Assembly (NCBI GenBank): GCA_022711435.1
Contig: JAKLFB010000026.1
Location: 18,834-82,833, forward strand
DNA: 64,000 bases
Reading direction: 5' to 3'
Source of the DNA: Verrucomicrobiota bacterium
GTDB lineage: Bacteria; Verrucomicrobiota; Verrucomicrobiia; Limisphaerales; UBA1319
A program made the position numbers and the translations under genes. Numbering within the stretch: the stretch's first letter is position 1; each line of letters opens with the position of its first letter. Below, piece after piece: positions 53,545 through 62,069 of this stretch. The notes under the pieces were generated by a model. The model saw nothing but the letters and a program-made list of their open reading frames with translations. It was not told the origin of the DNA and ran no database searches.

Positions 53545-54774
53545 ATGGCGCCCGCCAGCGAAACGCAGCTCACCTACCGCCACGAGAAGTGGCGATCGGT
53601 GTCGGCAGGGATTCTCGAGACGGCCGGCTCGACGTTCCTGCTGCTCATCGCGGTGCGATGGTTTCAGGCGGGCGCCATGGCCAAGGCGGTGGTGGCGGGC
53701 GGCGGGAGCATCGGGCTTCTGATCACGCCCTGGCTGGTCATGGCGGTCGCGCGGTCCGGATGGGCGGCGGCGCGCGCCGCGGCCCTCCTCTGCTGGCTGG
53801 GGGCGGCGAGCATGGTGGGGATGGCGCTGGCGCCGTCCTTGCCGGTTTTTGTGGCGGGCAGCGCGCTGGCCATGGCCGCAGCCTCAGCCGGGGTGCCCCT
53901 GCTGACCCAGATCTACCACGATAATTACCCGGCCGACGCGCGCGGCCGGCTCTTTGCGCGGACGATCATGATCCGCATCGCCAGCGCCGCCCTGTTCAGT
54001 CATGTCGCGGGACGGCTCTTTTCCGGGCGGCTGGACCAGTTCCCGTGGCTGCTGCTGGTCTTCGCCTTGGCGTTCGCCGCGGCCGCAATCCTGCTCGGAC
54101 GCTACCCATCGCGTCCGCTCAAGGTCCTCGAGGGAACGCATCCGCTGCGAGCCTGGCGGAGCCTGAAGGAGGATCGGCTGTTCCGGCTGACGCTGGCAGC
54201 GTGGATGTTGATGGGTTTCGGCAATCTCATGATGTATCCGCTGAGGGTCGAGTATCTGGCCAACCCCCGCTATGGCCTGGCGCTGAGCGTCAGCCTGATC
54301 GCGCTCTACACCGGGGTGATCCCGAACCTGGCGCGCCTGGCGTTGAGCCCGCTTTGGGGCTGGCTCTTCGACCACATGAACTTCTTCGCCTTGCGGGTGG
54401 CGTTGAACCTGGGGTTCGCCGCGGGGATTTTGACCTTCTTCCTGAGCGACAGCACGGCGGGGCTGACCGCGGGTGCCATCATCTTCGGGATCGCCAATGC
54501 CGGGGGCGATGTGGCCTGGAGCCTGTGGGTCACCAAGCTGGCGGCCCCGGACCGGGTGGCCGATTACATGGCGGTGCACACCTTTTTCACCGGCGTCCGG
54601 GGCGTCCTGGCGCCCATAGTGTCCTTCCAGCTCCTGACTCGGCTGGACATGCTCACCATGGGCTGGATCGCGACCGGATTAATCCTGGCGGCCAGCCTGC
54701 TGCTGGTGCCCGAAATCCGCGCGGGCCGGACGCTCAGTCCCGGCGCGCCGTCCGCTCCGGAGCCCACCCCATGA
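53545..54774 (+). CDS. Major facilitator superfamily transporter
   Basis: A 409-residue inner-membrane protein with about twelve hydrophobic helices. MFS features include ETAGSTFLLLIAVRWFQAGA, GSALAMAAASAGVPLLTQIY, DARGRLFARTIMIRIASAAL and a second half beginning LFRLTLAAWMLMGFGNLMMY. GGDVAWSLWVTKLAAPDRVA is the late-helix segment. The substrate is unknown. Its stop overlaps the ATG of the ppx/gppA gene by four bases. Divergent from ppk with a 107-base gap between. Confidence 0.9.
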   Translation: MAPASETQLTYRHEKWRSVSAGILETAGSTFLLLIAVRWFQAGAMAKAVVAGGGSIGLLITPWLVMAVARSGWAAARAAALLCWLGAASMVGMALAPSLPVFVAGSALAMAAASAGVPLLTQIYHDNYPADARGRLFARTIMIRIASAALFSHVAGRLFSGRLDQFPWLLLVFALAFAAAAILLGRYPSRPLKVLEGTHPLRAWRSLKEDRLFRLTLAAWMLMGFGNLMMYPLRVEYLANPRYGLALSVSLIALYTGVIPNLARLALSPLWGWLFDHMNFFALRVALNLGFAAGILTFFLSDSTAGLTAGAIIFGIANAGGDVAWSLWVTKLAAPDRVADYMAVHTFFTGVRGVLAPIVSFQLLTRLDMLTMGWIATGLILAASLLLVPEIRAGRTLSPGAPSAPEPTP

Positions 54775-55742
54775 ACACCGAGCGTCGAGCGGTCATCGAC
54801 ATCGGCACCAACTCGGTCAAGCTGCTGGTGGGCGATGTCGCCGGCCCGCGGGTTGATCCGGTGTTCGAGACGGGCATCCAGACCCGGCTGGGCCGCGGCC
54901 TTTACGAAACCGGCCGCCTGGGTTCCGAGAGCATCCAGGCGACGCTGGCCGCCGTGCGCCGATTGCTCGAGCTTGCCGCCGGCCATGGGGCGCCATCCAT
55001 CCGCCTGCTCGCCACAAGCGCGGTCCGCGAGGCCGCCAACGGCCCCCATCTGGTGGCTGACATCGAAGCCTTGGCAGGCCATTGCGTCCACGTCATCTCA
55101 GGCGAGACTGAAGCCGCGCTGGCTTTCCAGGGGGTCCGGACCGACGCCCGTCTGAACCGCTGTCCCCAGCTGATTCTCGAGGTGGGGGGCGGCAGCACGC
55201 AGTGGATCCTGCGCCGGACCGCGGACGACCACGACCGCGGCAGCCTGGCCCTGGGCGCCGTGCGGCTGTTCGAGGCCCTCCGGCCAGGCGATCCGCCTTC
55301 GGATGCGGACCGGCACCGGTGTGAGGCGCAGCTGGAGGAGTGCCTCCCAAGGTGCCTGGGGCCGATCCTGGCCCCAGCCCTGACCGGCGGGGCCGCCCGC
55401 GGCGTCGATTTGGTGGGCACGGGTGGCACTTCGAGCGTCCTGGCCATGATCTGGCTCGAGATCGACGTGTTCGACCGCGAGCGGATCGAGTCCACACCGC
55501 TTCCGCAGGGCTCGGTGCGCCGGGTTCATGAGCGGCTATGGGCGCTGCCGATCGAGGCGCGCCGCCGGCTCGCTGGCCTGCCGCCCGACCGCGCCGACAT
55601 CGTCCTGACAGGCGTCGCGATTTACGAATCGGTGATGAGGGTGTTCGGCTTCGGCCAGCTCCATTGCAGCACGCGGGGGGTGCGCTTCGGCGCGCTGCTT
55701 GTGGATCCGCACAACGATGCCGACCGGGGGGATCGACTCTAG
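54771..55742 (+). CDS. Ppx/GppA exopolyphosphatase-family phosphatase
   Basis: A 323-residue ASKHA-fold enzyme. MNTERRAVIDIGTNSVKLLV is the phosphate-1 loop, VRRLLELAAGHGAPSIRLLA and TSAVREAANGP are characteristic, and ISGETEAALAFQGV holds the catalytic Glu. LILEVGGGSTQWIL is the phosphate-2 loop and DLVGTGGTSSVLAMI the later glycine loop. It hydrolyses polyphosphate ends or pppGpp; the short form lacks the C-terminal HD-like domain of E. coli Ppx. I start it at 54771 because that ATG overlaps the MFS stop; the upstream open frame is a shadow of the MFS gene. Confidence 0.92.
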   Translation: MNTERRAVIDIGTNSVKLLVGDVAGPRVDPVFETGIQTRLGRGLYETGRLGSESIQATLAAVRRLLELAAGHGAPSIRLLATSAVREAANGPHLVADIEALAGHCVHVISGETEAALAFQGVRTDARLNRCPQLILEVGGGSTQWILRRTADDHDRGSLALGAVRLFEALRPGDPPSDADRHRCEAQLEECLPRCLGPILAPALTGGAARGVDLVGTGGTSSVLAMIWLEIDVFDRERIESTPLPQGSVRRVHERLWALPIEARRRLAGLPPDRADIVLTGVAIYESVMRVFGFGQLHCSTRGVRFGALLVDPHNDADRGDRL

Positions 55743-55856
55743 CAGTGTTTCGCGGTCGAGGGTCAGCTTGTTGCCACAAATCGCCGGGAATACCGCCTCG
55801 CGCAGACTTGAACTCCCAATCCGTGCCCTCGCCAATAGCGGCGGCAGAGAAGACCG

Positions 55857-55941
55857 AACCACTAATCTGCACTAATTCACACTGATGACAACCTGTCATT
55901 ATTGTGTTTACATTAGTGCCAATTAGTGTTAATTAGCGGTT
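55857..55941. repeat. Imperfect inverted repeat built from ~10-bp CACTAAT units
   Basis: The left arm AACCACTAATCTGCACTAAT (and TCACACTGATG) pairs with the right arm CATTAGTGCCAATTAGTGTT (and AATTAGCGGTT): about 24 of 31 positions match, with a 23-base centre. Within each arm the unit CACTAAT recurs about every ten bases, one helical turn. It is AT-rich in a GC-rich window. The rest of the 466-base gap (55743-56209) holds only a transposase remnant. Confidence 0.6.
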
Positions 55942-55958
55942 AACAATATCATCATCCA

Positions 55959-56213
55959 TCAATCCGGGTTTTGAGTTCTTCCTGCTTTTGTCGTGTTATC
56001 GCATTCATCGTGTCTACCTGCCACCCATGCTACCCCGCCCCCTGCGACACGTTCATGCACTCTTGCCGAAGCAACACAATGCACGTAGCGCGCCACCTCC
56101 GTCACTCGGCTTGCATCCTCGAGCAGGATCCGCTTGTACCGCCCTTGAAACACATGCCCACACTGCCCATGGGCCCAGTTAAATCGGCTGCTGTAACTGA
56201 CCTGAGATTTCAT
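55959..56213 (-). pseudogene. Fragment of a REP-associated tyrosine (Y1) transposase
   Basis: The frame reads MKSQVSYSSRFNWAHGQCGH then VFQGRYKRILLEDASRVTEV and ARYVH. This is the conserved centre of Y1/RAYT transposases (R-F/Y-N-x-x-H-x-x-x-G-H-x-F-Q-G-R-Y, then L..A-R-Y-V-H/V). The N-terminal HUH motif and the normal continuation after ARYVH are absent; the frame goes on with unrelated residues. It is a non-functional remnant. Such enzymes mobilise short palindromic repeats. Confidence 0.8.
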
Positions 56214-56911
56214 TCGCGGCAGATGGGCATGGTCAGCAATCCACTCAGCGTTCCCAGTAACAACACGACCGCGAAGACGGCGAACACTATCCGCAGCAGA
56301 CGTGAGTCAAAAACCCGAGCAATGCCCCCGAAGAAGAGCACCGAAGCGAAGAGGACAGTCAGCAAGACATAGTTGTCCGAGACCTGGCGGGCTTGCCGTG
56401 CCTTTTCGAGTCCCTCCGCGGCAATGGCTTCCTGACGGGCAACTTCGGCCGCCTCTTTCTGCGCATACTCGGCCATGTGCAGCGGCGAAGGGGGTGCAGA
56501 CGGATTGTTGAGCGGATCGAGCTTCAGCCAGGCCTCGAAGGCGGGTTTCATCTCGGGCCGGAATCGCTGGGCCAGAAAAGCCTCATGGGTCCAGTTGCTA
56601 TCGAATCGGGCCTCCATATAGGCAATGAACATGGACGCGTCAAACATGCGCGCCTGCAGGACGGCGAGGGTGGTCACCGCGCCCTCCCGGCTGGCCCGAA
56701 CCGCCGCGTTGGCGCGCCCCATTTGCGCGCCACCCCAGAGCTTCGACTGATAGGCACACCAGGCCGACGCCGTCGTCGCAAGGGAGAGCACGAGCGCGCA
56801 GGCGATCTCGAGCCCGCGTTTGCGCTTCGGCGGTTCGACGACAGTCAGGAGGCGCTGCAGCAACTCGGCCGTCGACGGCTGCGGTGTTGACTGCGCTTCG
56901 AGGCCTTGCAT
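56210..56911 (-). CDS. DUF4337-like membrane protein
   Basis: A 233-residue protein with one N-terminal transmembrane helix (LEIACALVLSLATTASAWCA), the Y-Q-S-K-L-W-type stretch AYQSKLWGGAQMGRANAAVR that marks the DUF4337 group, a helical middle with an Ala/Glu-rich coiled segment (AEYAQKEAAEVARQEAIAAE), and two C-terminal membrane helices (NYVLLTVLFASVLFFGGIAR; IVFAVFAVVLLLGTLSGLL). The function is unknown. It is the last gene of the minus-strand operon, 13 bases after the VIT-like gene. Confidence 0.85.
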   Translation of the reverse strand: MQGLEAQSTPQPSTAELLQRLLTVVEPPKRKRGLEIACALVLSLATTASAWCAYQSKLWGGAQMGRANAAVRASREGAVTTLAVLQARMFDASMFIAYMEARFDSNWTHEAFLAQRFRPEMKPAFEAWLKLDPLNNPSAPPSPLHMAEYAQKEAAEVARQEAIAAEGLEKARQARQVSDNYVLLTVLFASVLFFGGIARVFDSRLLRIVFAVFAVVLLLGTLSGLLTMPICRE

Positions 56912-56924
56912 AGGCGTTTTGGCT

Positions 56925-57572
56925 TCAACCTCCGAGTGCGATGGTGAGAGCCACGAGCACGCCGCCCAACGCCACCATCGAAAGGCCGATCAGCCAGGGC
57001 GACCGCCCCACGCAGCGCCCGTACGCAAATCCCGCCAGGAATAGCATGCCCACGGCAACTGCGTTGGAAACGCGTATGGCCAAGGGGGCGCTCGGCAGGA
57101 GAAGGAACGGCACCGTGACGGGAAAGGTGGACAGGAACACAAGGAAGAACACACCCACGGCCCCCGTCCAATCGGTCTTGCTCAGCCGCGCCCGCAGTGG
57201 TGGCTCCGGCAGTTGGTTCAATCGCTGGCGGATCCGCTCAAGGTCCGCGGCGTCCAGCACGGAGGCCAGGGCTGCCGGCGCCGCGTCGGCAATCAGCCGA
57301 TGCGCCGTCTGGGGATCGCGGGCCTGGCGCACCGCCCGGAGCGTGGTGAGGTTGCTCCCTCGTTCCGCCAGACAACCCATGAGATAGAACACGCCGTCGA
57401 TGATCCCCCAAGCCAGGTTGCAGCCCAGGGCGCCAATGAGCATGGCGCGAACGTCGTCGCGCCCGGCCTCGGCAACACTGAGCGAGCCGGTAAAAGTGAG
57501 GACCATGATCAATCCGAACAGGACCTCGGAGATGCGTTCGCTCGGTTCGAGAACGCGTTTGGGTGATTTCAT
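56925..57572 (-). CDS. VIT1/CCC1-like membrane protein
   Basis: About 215 residues from the ATG at 57572; a GTG at 57614 would add 14. SERISEVLFGLIMVLTFTGS is the conserved beginning of the VIT-type iron/manganese transporter superfamily. MLIGALGCNLAWGIIDGVFY gives the second helix, and TDWTGAVGVFFLVFLSTFPV begins the C-terminal membrane half. The middle cytoplasmic part lacks an obvious metal-binding Glu cluster, so metal transport is not certain. It lies between the cyclase and the DUF4337 gene. Confidence 0.75.
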   Translation of the reverse strand: MKSPKRVLEPSERISEVLFGLIMVLTFTGSLSVAEAGRDDVRAMLIGALGCNLAWGIIDGVFYLMGCLAERGSNLTTLRAVRQARDPQTAHRLIADAAPAALASVLDAADLERIRQRLNQLPEPPLRARLSKTDWTGAVGVFFLVFLSTFPVTVPFLLLPSAPLAIRVSNAVAVGMLFLAGFAYGRCVGRSPWLIGLSMVALGGVLVALTIALGG

Positions 57573-57617
57573 GGGGATCTCGAGTTTGGGGCAGGGCTGG
57601 ATTTGATGTTCCACGGC

Positions 57618-59030
57618 TCATGGGCTTCGGCGAGCGAGCCGATCCAGCCGGGCGATGATGCCGGGTGCTACCGAGGTGAACTGGATCGAATAGCGGTGGC
57701 TGGATTCATCCAGGGATCGGATCACCTTGGCGAAGAGCTCCGGCACTTCCTCCTCGCCGCTCGCCGCATCGAGCCGGAGCAACAGGTTGGAGCGCAGAGG
57801 CAGCGGGCCGACGGCCTCGATCACGGCCCAGCGGCGGGACAGGGCGAGGAGGCTGGCATGTTCCGTCGGCTCAGTGAAATGTTTCCCGTTCAGCAACACG
57901 TAGTGAAAAGCCAGAGGCTCGGCGAGGGCGGTGCACACCGCTTCCGCCTCGAGTCCCAACTCCGGATGGTCTTGGTGGCCTAACAACTGACGACACCGGA
58001 GCGCCTCCTTCATGCCCTTGGCGCGCACCTCGACCTCGCCGCCAAAGATGAGACCCCGACCGGCCGCCTCGATCACCGTCGGAGAAACGATCACCTGTCC
58101 ACCCGCGGTGAAGCTCTCGATTCGCGCCGTGGTGTTGACCGTCCGGCCGATGACCGTGTAATGCGACCGCTTCGCGGAACCGATGCTGCCGACGACAACC
58201 TCTCCCCGGTGCAGCCCGATGCCCATCTCGATCTCCGGCCAGCCCCTTCGTACATTCTGTTCATTCACCCCCGCCATTGCCTGCTGCATCTCCAGGCTGC
58301 AGAGGACGGCATGGTAACTGGCCTCCTCCATCGCCAGGGGTGCGCCGAAGGGCACCAGGATGGCGTCCCCGATGATGGCGTCGACCGTGCCACCGTGGCG
58401 TTGGATCACTTCCACCATGGCCGCGAGGTACTGATTCAGCAACGAGACCACTTCGGTGGCCTCCAATCGCTCGGAGAGGGCTGTGAAACCTCGAAGGTTA
58501 GACATCAAGATCGTAATCTCGCGCTTTTCTCCGCCAAGCCTGAGCCCGTCGGGCGCATCCAGGAGCGCTTCGACGACTTGGTCGCTCGTGTAGCGGCCAA
58601 AGACGCGGCGGATGAACTGGTTGCGGCGCCCCAATTCCTGGTAGGAGTCCCTGAGCTGCTGCGTCATGCGATTGAAGGCGAGAGAGAAGTCACCCATGAA
58701 GTCCACCCGCTGCTCGAGGTCCCCCGCCGCAATCTGCTGCGTCTTCCATGTCAAGTGGGGCAGGTTCGATTGAAGTGCCTTCAAGGATTGGGCTACCGCC
58801 ATCCGCCCCAACACGGCACGCGTTTGCAGCTCTCCGCGGGCAATCTCCTCCATCGCCTCGGCAAACGGTGCGAACTCGGCCAGGAACCGATTCACGTAAG
58901 TGATAAGCTGGCGAACCTCGTTGTCCGGCTGATCCTCCGGAATGGCGATCGGCGGCGGCACCTTCCCCGTGCGAAAGCGATGAAATGCTGCGGCAATCGA
59001 ATCGACGAGCGCCTCTTCGACGGAGGTCAT
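57618..59030 (-). CDS. Class III nucleotide cyclase with a HAMP-like region and an Asp-to-Asn change
   Basis: A 470-residue protein without membrane segments. A helical HAMP-like part (about 85-135, GRMAVAQSLKALQ to MGDFSLAFNRMTQQL) leads to a class III adenylate/guanylate cyclase domain (170-350). The first metal-binding Asp is replaced by Asn: ILMSNLRGFTALSE instead of F-S-D-I-R-G-F-T. The second Asp (IGDAILVPFGAP) and the transition-state Asn/Arg (VNTTARIES) are present. The last 110 residues are a separate domain with no clear name. It follows the V4R gene by nine bases, which suggests that V4R senses and the cyclase responds or scaffolds. Confidence 0.85.
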   Translation of the reverse strand: MTSVEEALVDSIAAAFHRFRTGKVPPPIAIPEDQPDNEVRQLITYVNRFLAEFAPFAEAMEEIARGELQTRAVLGRMAVAQSLKALQSNLPHLTWKTQQIAAGDLEQRVDFMGDFSLAFNRMTQQLRDSYQELGRRNQFIRRVFGRYTSDQVVEALLDAPDGLRLGGEKREITILMSNLRGFTALSERLEATEVVSLLNQYLAAMVEVIQRHGGTVDAIIGDAILVPFGAPLAMEEASYHAVLCSLEMQQAMAGVNEQNVRRGWPEIEMGIGLHRGEVVVGSIGSAKRSHYTVIGRTVNTTARIESFTAGGQVIVSPTVIEAAGRGLIFGGEVEVRAKGMKEALRCRQLLGHQDHPELGLEAEAVCTALAEPLAFHYVLLNGKHFTEPTEHASLLALSRRWAVIEAVGPLPLRSNLLLRLDAASGEEEVPELFAKVIRSLDESSHRYSIQFTSVAPGIIARLDRLARRSP

Positions 59031-59039
59031 TGCCTTGTT

Positions 59040-59564
59040 TTACCTGGGGACTACCCTGAAACGACAAACGCGAGCGCCCGATCCCCAGCAGTCGACTTCC
59101 TTGACTTGGTAATCCTTGCCCGAGTAGGCCAGCAGCAATCCGGCAATGAAGCCCTCATCGTAAGTGCAGATCTGCTCCGAGCAGACCGGGATACCCGAGC
59201 AATCGAGGTCTTCCTCCACCGTGATGACAAACGAGCCCCGTTCGGGATTGGTCGATTCGACCCTGAAAATGCCGATGTTCAGCTCCTTCATGGTGCGCTG
59301 GATATCGGCGAAGAATTCATTCAAGTCCTGCTTCTGGGTGAGAACGTTCTGATAGTACTGATGGCCCGCTTCCTTGCCTGCCTCGAAGAAAGCGCGGTCT
59401 GCCTTCTCCACCCCGATCTCCCGAATGAGCACGTCGCGCAGCGTGAACTGCATAAGCCGATAGACGGCGACGTGGGTCATCGGGCCCAGGTTGGGGCGCC
59501 CGGCCTTCAGGTCGCCCAGCATGCTCCACTCGAACTGGCTTTGGTCTCGCTCTTCCTTGAACAT
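59040..59564 (-). CDS. V4R-domain small-molecule sensor
   Basis: A 174-residue cytoplasmic protein of the V4R (4-vinyl reductase) family. The N-terminal helices (VYRLMQFTLRDVLIREIGVE, AGKEAGHQYYQNVLTQ) precede the beta part. SGIPVCSEQICTYDEGFIAG and EVDCWGSGARVCRFRV carry the conserved Cys positions that bind metal or ligand in this family. V4R domains bind aromatic or hydrophobic small molecules and often control regulators or cyclases. It is separated from the cyclase by nine bases and from the Cax gene by 103. Confidence 0.88.
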   Translation of the reverse strand: MFKEERDQSQFEWSMLGDLKAGRPNLGPMTHVAVYRLMQFTLRDVLIREIGVEKADRAFFEAGKEAGHQYYQNVLTQKQDLNEFFADIQRTMKELNIGIFRVESTNPERGSFVITVEEDLDCSGIPVCSEQICTYDEGFIAGLLLAYSGKDYQVKEVDCWGSGARVCRFRVVPR

Positions 59565-59667
59565 GGCTCTCCGTCCTTTCTTGGTTGCCGATCAATGCTT
59601 CGACCTTGAGGATTTATGGTTTGGCAGGCGAAGGAATGGTTGGGGTTTCATGGTTTCGCTGGCGCCT

Positions 59668-60762
59668 TTACGCTGCTCGGGGCGGCAACAGGTAAAGCGT
59701 CAGGGCGAAGATGAGATAAACCATCAGGACCAATACCCCGACGAACCAGGCCGAGCGCCCGCTGTTCGTGACGAGTGAAGCCGTAAGGGTAGCGACGAGA
59801 ATCATCACAACCGCGCCCGGCCAGAATTGCAGGTCCATTGGCGTTGGCCCGATCAGGTAGCTGAACAGGACCAGCACCGGCGCGACAAAGAGGGCAATCT
59901 GCGAGGCGCTTCCCAGAGCGATGCCGACGCTCAGGTCGAGCCGGTTCTTGCGCGCGCCGGAGAACGCCGAGGCCATTTCCGCCGCGCCACCGACCAGCGC
60001 CACGACGATGAACCCGACGAAGGCGGGGGTCATCCCGAGGGCCTCCGCCGCCTTTTGCACGGACTCGACGAACACCTCGCTCACCAGCGCCACCAGGACG
60101 GTGACGCTCGCTAGGGTAGTCAGGGCCAGACCCAGGGGCCACGGCGCTTCCGCCGCCTCTCCGGACTCTGCGCTGGCGAAAAGCTCGCGGTGCGTCTTGA
60201 GCGAGAACAGCAAGCCCAGTGCATAAGCCAGGATCAGCAGCATGGCCAAAGCCACGCTCAGCTTCTGGGTGAATGCCGCGCCCGTCACAGCGTCGGCCTG
60301 GGAGACGGCCGAAGGAATCGACAACGCGATCGTGGCCAGAAAAAGCAGCCCCGCTTGCATGCGGGCGCCGACCCGGTTGTATTCCTGGACATGGTGCTTA
60401 AGTCCACCGAGCAGAAACGACGCGCCCAGCATGAATAGCGCATTGGTGACAATCGCGCCCGCAATGGACGCTTTCACCAGCATGTATTGCCCGGCGCGCA
60501 AGGCCGTGAGGGCGATAACCAGCTCCGTGAGGTTGCCCAAGGTGGCATTGAGCAGCCCGCCGACCGCATCCCCGGTCTTGGCCGCGACCGACTCGGTGGC
60601 GTGACTGAGCAAGGCGGCCAGAGGCACAATGGCCAAGACCGACAGCACGAACAGCAGCGTGTGCGCTTCGGGCTTGAGCCCCTGGGCGACGAACACCGCG
60701 GGCACGAACGCCAGCAGCCAGAGCAGGGGAGAATGGCGGATTTCTTTGAGCAATCGGTTCAT
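59668..60762 (-). CDS. Calcium/proton antiporter of the CaCA (Cax) family
   Basis: A 364-residue inner-membrane exchanger with about eleven helices. The two alpha-repeats are clear: GGLLNATLGNLTELVIALTA in the first half and GGAAEMASAFSGARKNRLDL then SVGIALGSASQIALFVAPVL in the second, with the expected acidic residues. Cax proteins export calcium in exchange for protons. It lies 18 bases after a small periplasmic protein gene. Confidence 0.93.
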   Translation of the reverse strand: MNRLLKEIRHSPLLWLLAFVPAVFVAQGLKPEAHTLLFVLSVLAIVPLAALLSHATESVAAKTGDAVGGLLNATLGNLTELVIALTALRAGQYMLVKASIAGAIVTNALFMLGASFLLGGLKHHVQEYNRVGARMQAGLLFLATIALSIPSAVSQADAVTGAAFTQKLSVALAMLLILAYALGLLFSLKTHRELFASAESGEAAEAPWPLGLALTTLASVTVLVALVSEVFVESVQKAAEALGMTPAFVGFIVVALVGGAAEMASAFSGARKNRLDLSVGIALGSASQIALFVAPVLVLFSYLIGPTPMDLQFWPGAVVMILVATLTASLVTNSGRSAWFVGVLVLMVYLIFALTLYLLPPRAA

Positions 60763-60780
60763 CGCGCGCCTCGGTCTGGC

Positions 60781-61305
60781 TCAAGGTTGGCCGGACTTGA
60801 TCACCGTGCGGAGCGCGGGCATCTCGGCGGCGATATTCAAGTCCATAAACAGCGCCATCTGGTGCTCGACTTGGAGGAACTGCGCAGCGCGGGCGGGAGA
60901 GACGGCCTTGGCGATCCGCTTTTGGTATTTCTTCCAGAGGTCGAGGCGGGCCTGGGCGTTCTTGAGCCATTGCTGCGCCATCGTGTCCGCGGCCCGATCA
61001 TCCAGCGTGCCATGGGCGCAGCGTTCACCAAACTCGCGCAGCAACGCGATCTTCTTGTCGGCCACGGCAGCCAGCTCCTTCTCGTACTGGCGGTAGACAG
61101 GCCAAAACCGCTCGGCCTCCGGGCCGGTCATCTGCAGGGCTTGGTTCAGCGTCCGCACTTTGAAGGCGTTGACGTCCGAGCGAAAGGTCTCGAGCACGCT
61201 GCGCAGGTCATCCGACCCCGCATCAGCAGGGGTTTGAGCCGAACTCGCCACGCTGCCAAGGGCCAGCGCGACGGTGAGGAGCAGGAGGTGAAGTTTGATG
61301 TTCAT
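60781..61305 (-). CDS. Small exported protein of unknown function
   Basis: A 174-residue protein starting at ATG 61305 with a clear signal peptide (MNIKLHLLLLTVALALGSVA). The rest is predicted mostly helical: SVLETFRSDVNAFKVRTLNQ, ERFWPVYRQYEKELAAVADK and QARLDLWKKYQKRIAKAVSP. The P-E-A-E-x-F-W-P-V-Y stretch resembles periplasmic helical proteins of the Spy/CpxP or Spy-like kind, but I cannot name a family. It lies between the SYLF and Cax genes, apparently in one operon. Confidence 0.8.
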   Translation of the reverse strand: MNIKLHLLLLTVALALGSVASSAQTPADAGSDDLRSVLETFRSDVNAFKVRTLNQALQMTGPEAERFWPVYRQYEKELAAVADKKIALLREFGERCAHGTLDDRAADTMAQQWLKNAQARLDLWKKYQKRIAKAVSPARAAQFLQVEHQMALFMDLNIAAEMPALRTVIKSGQP

Positions 61306-61345
61306 GGGTTGAGGATCTTGGTCATAGAGCCTGCGAGGCAGGCGC

Positions 61346-62050
61346 TTATTGATTGAGTTTCGTGTCTTTCCAAAACTTGGTGCCTTGGACGGTGGCCTGG
61401 AGGGACAGACCGCTTTCGGTGAACTGGTAGATCTCCATCCCGCCGGGAGTGCTGACGGCGGCGGAGGTCTGGTCCTCAGCGGTTTTGCCGGCGCGGACAT
61501 CCGTCGTCACGCCCGCCGTGACGGTGCCCTCCTTGAAGTCCACGTTGGCCTTGGCACCGCCCTCGGTGGACACGCCAGTGTCTTTGTATTTGGCGGAGGC
61601 GTCCCCCTTGCCGCCGAATTGCCAGCCGGAGGTGACGAACTGGTTCATGACCTTGACGTCATTGAACACGAAGACGATCCGGAGGTCCTTCACGCCCATC
61701 CCGACACCGGTTCCCAGCGAGGCAACGCACAGGAAGGTGTCCTTGCCAGTCTGGTTGTCCCTGAGCACACCGTAGCCTCGGCCCGACGCGAGCAGGAACA
61801 AGTTCAAGTCCGTCTGTTTGAAGGTGGCGTAGCCGGCGGCTTTGGCAAGGCGGTCCTTCAACTCCGGTTTGGTCTTGCAGAGTTCAGCCAGCATCTCGTC
61901 ACGCTGGTCCCGAACGACCTGGCGCTTCTCCTCGAGGCTGTCGCCTTTCGGGCTGAAGAGCCCAGCGGGGCAGACTTGTGGCAGCAGCATGGAGACGCAG
62001 GTGACCAGAATCAGCCCGAACCGTCTAGCGAGGCGCGTGATTTCTTTCAT
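61346..62050 (-). CDS. SYLF (Ysc84-like) lipid-binding protein
   Basis: A 234-residue exported protein: a signal (FGLILVTCVSMLLPQVC) is followed by the SYLF domain, seen in AKAAGYATFKQTDLNLFLLA, GRGYGVLRDNQTGKDTFLCV, ASLGTGVGMGVKDLRIVFVF and MNQFVTSGWQFGGKGDASAK. SYLF domains bind phosphoinositides or other lipids in eukaryotes and occur in the bacterial envelope. The C-terminus (FTESGLSLQATVQGTKFWKD) is complete. Genes around it encode envelope components, so a role in lipid or outer-membrane maintenance is likely. Confidence 0.9.
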   Translation of the reverse strand: MKEITRLARRFGLILVTCVSMLLPQVCPAGLFSPKGDSLEEKRQVVRDQRDEMLAELCKTKPELKDRLAKAAGYATFKQTDLNLFLLASGRGYGVLRDNQTGKDTFLCVASLGTGVGMGVKDLRIVFVFNDVKVMNQFVTSGWQFGGKGDASAKYKDTGVSTEGGAKANVDFKEGTVTAGVTTDVRAGKTAEDQTSAAVSTPGGMEIYQFTESGLSLQATVQGTKFWKDTKLNQ

Positions 62051-62069
62051 ACGTGAGGTCGTTCCCGGT

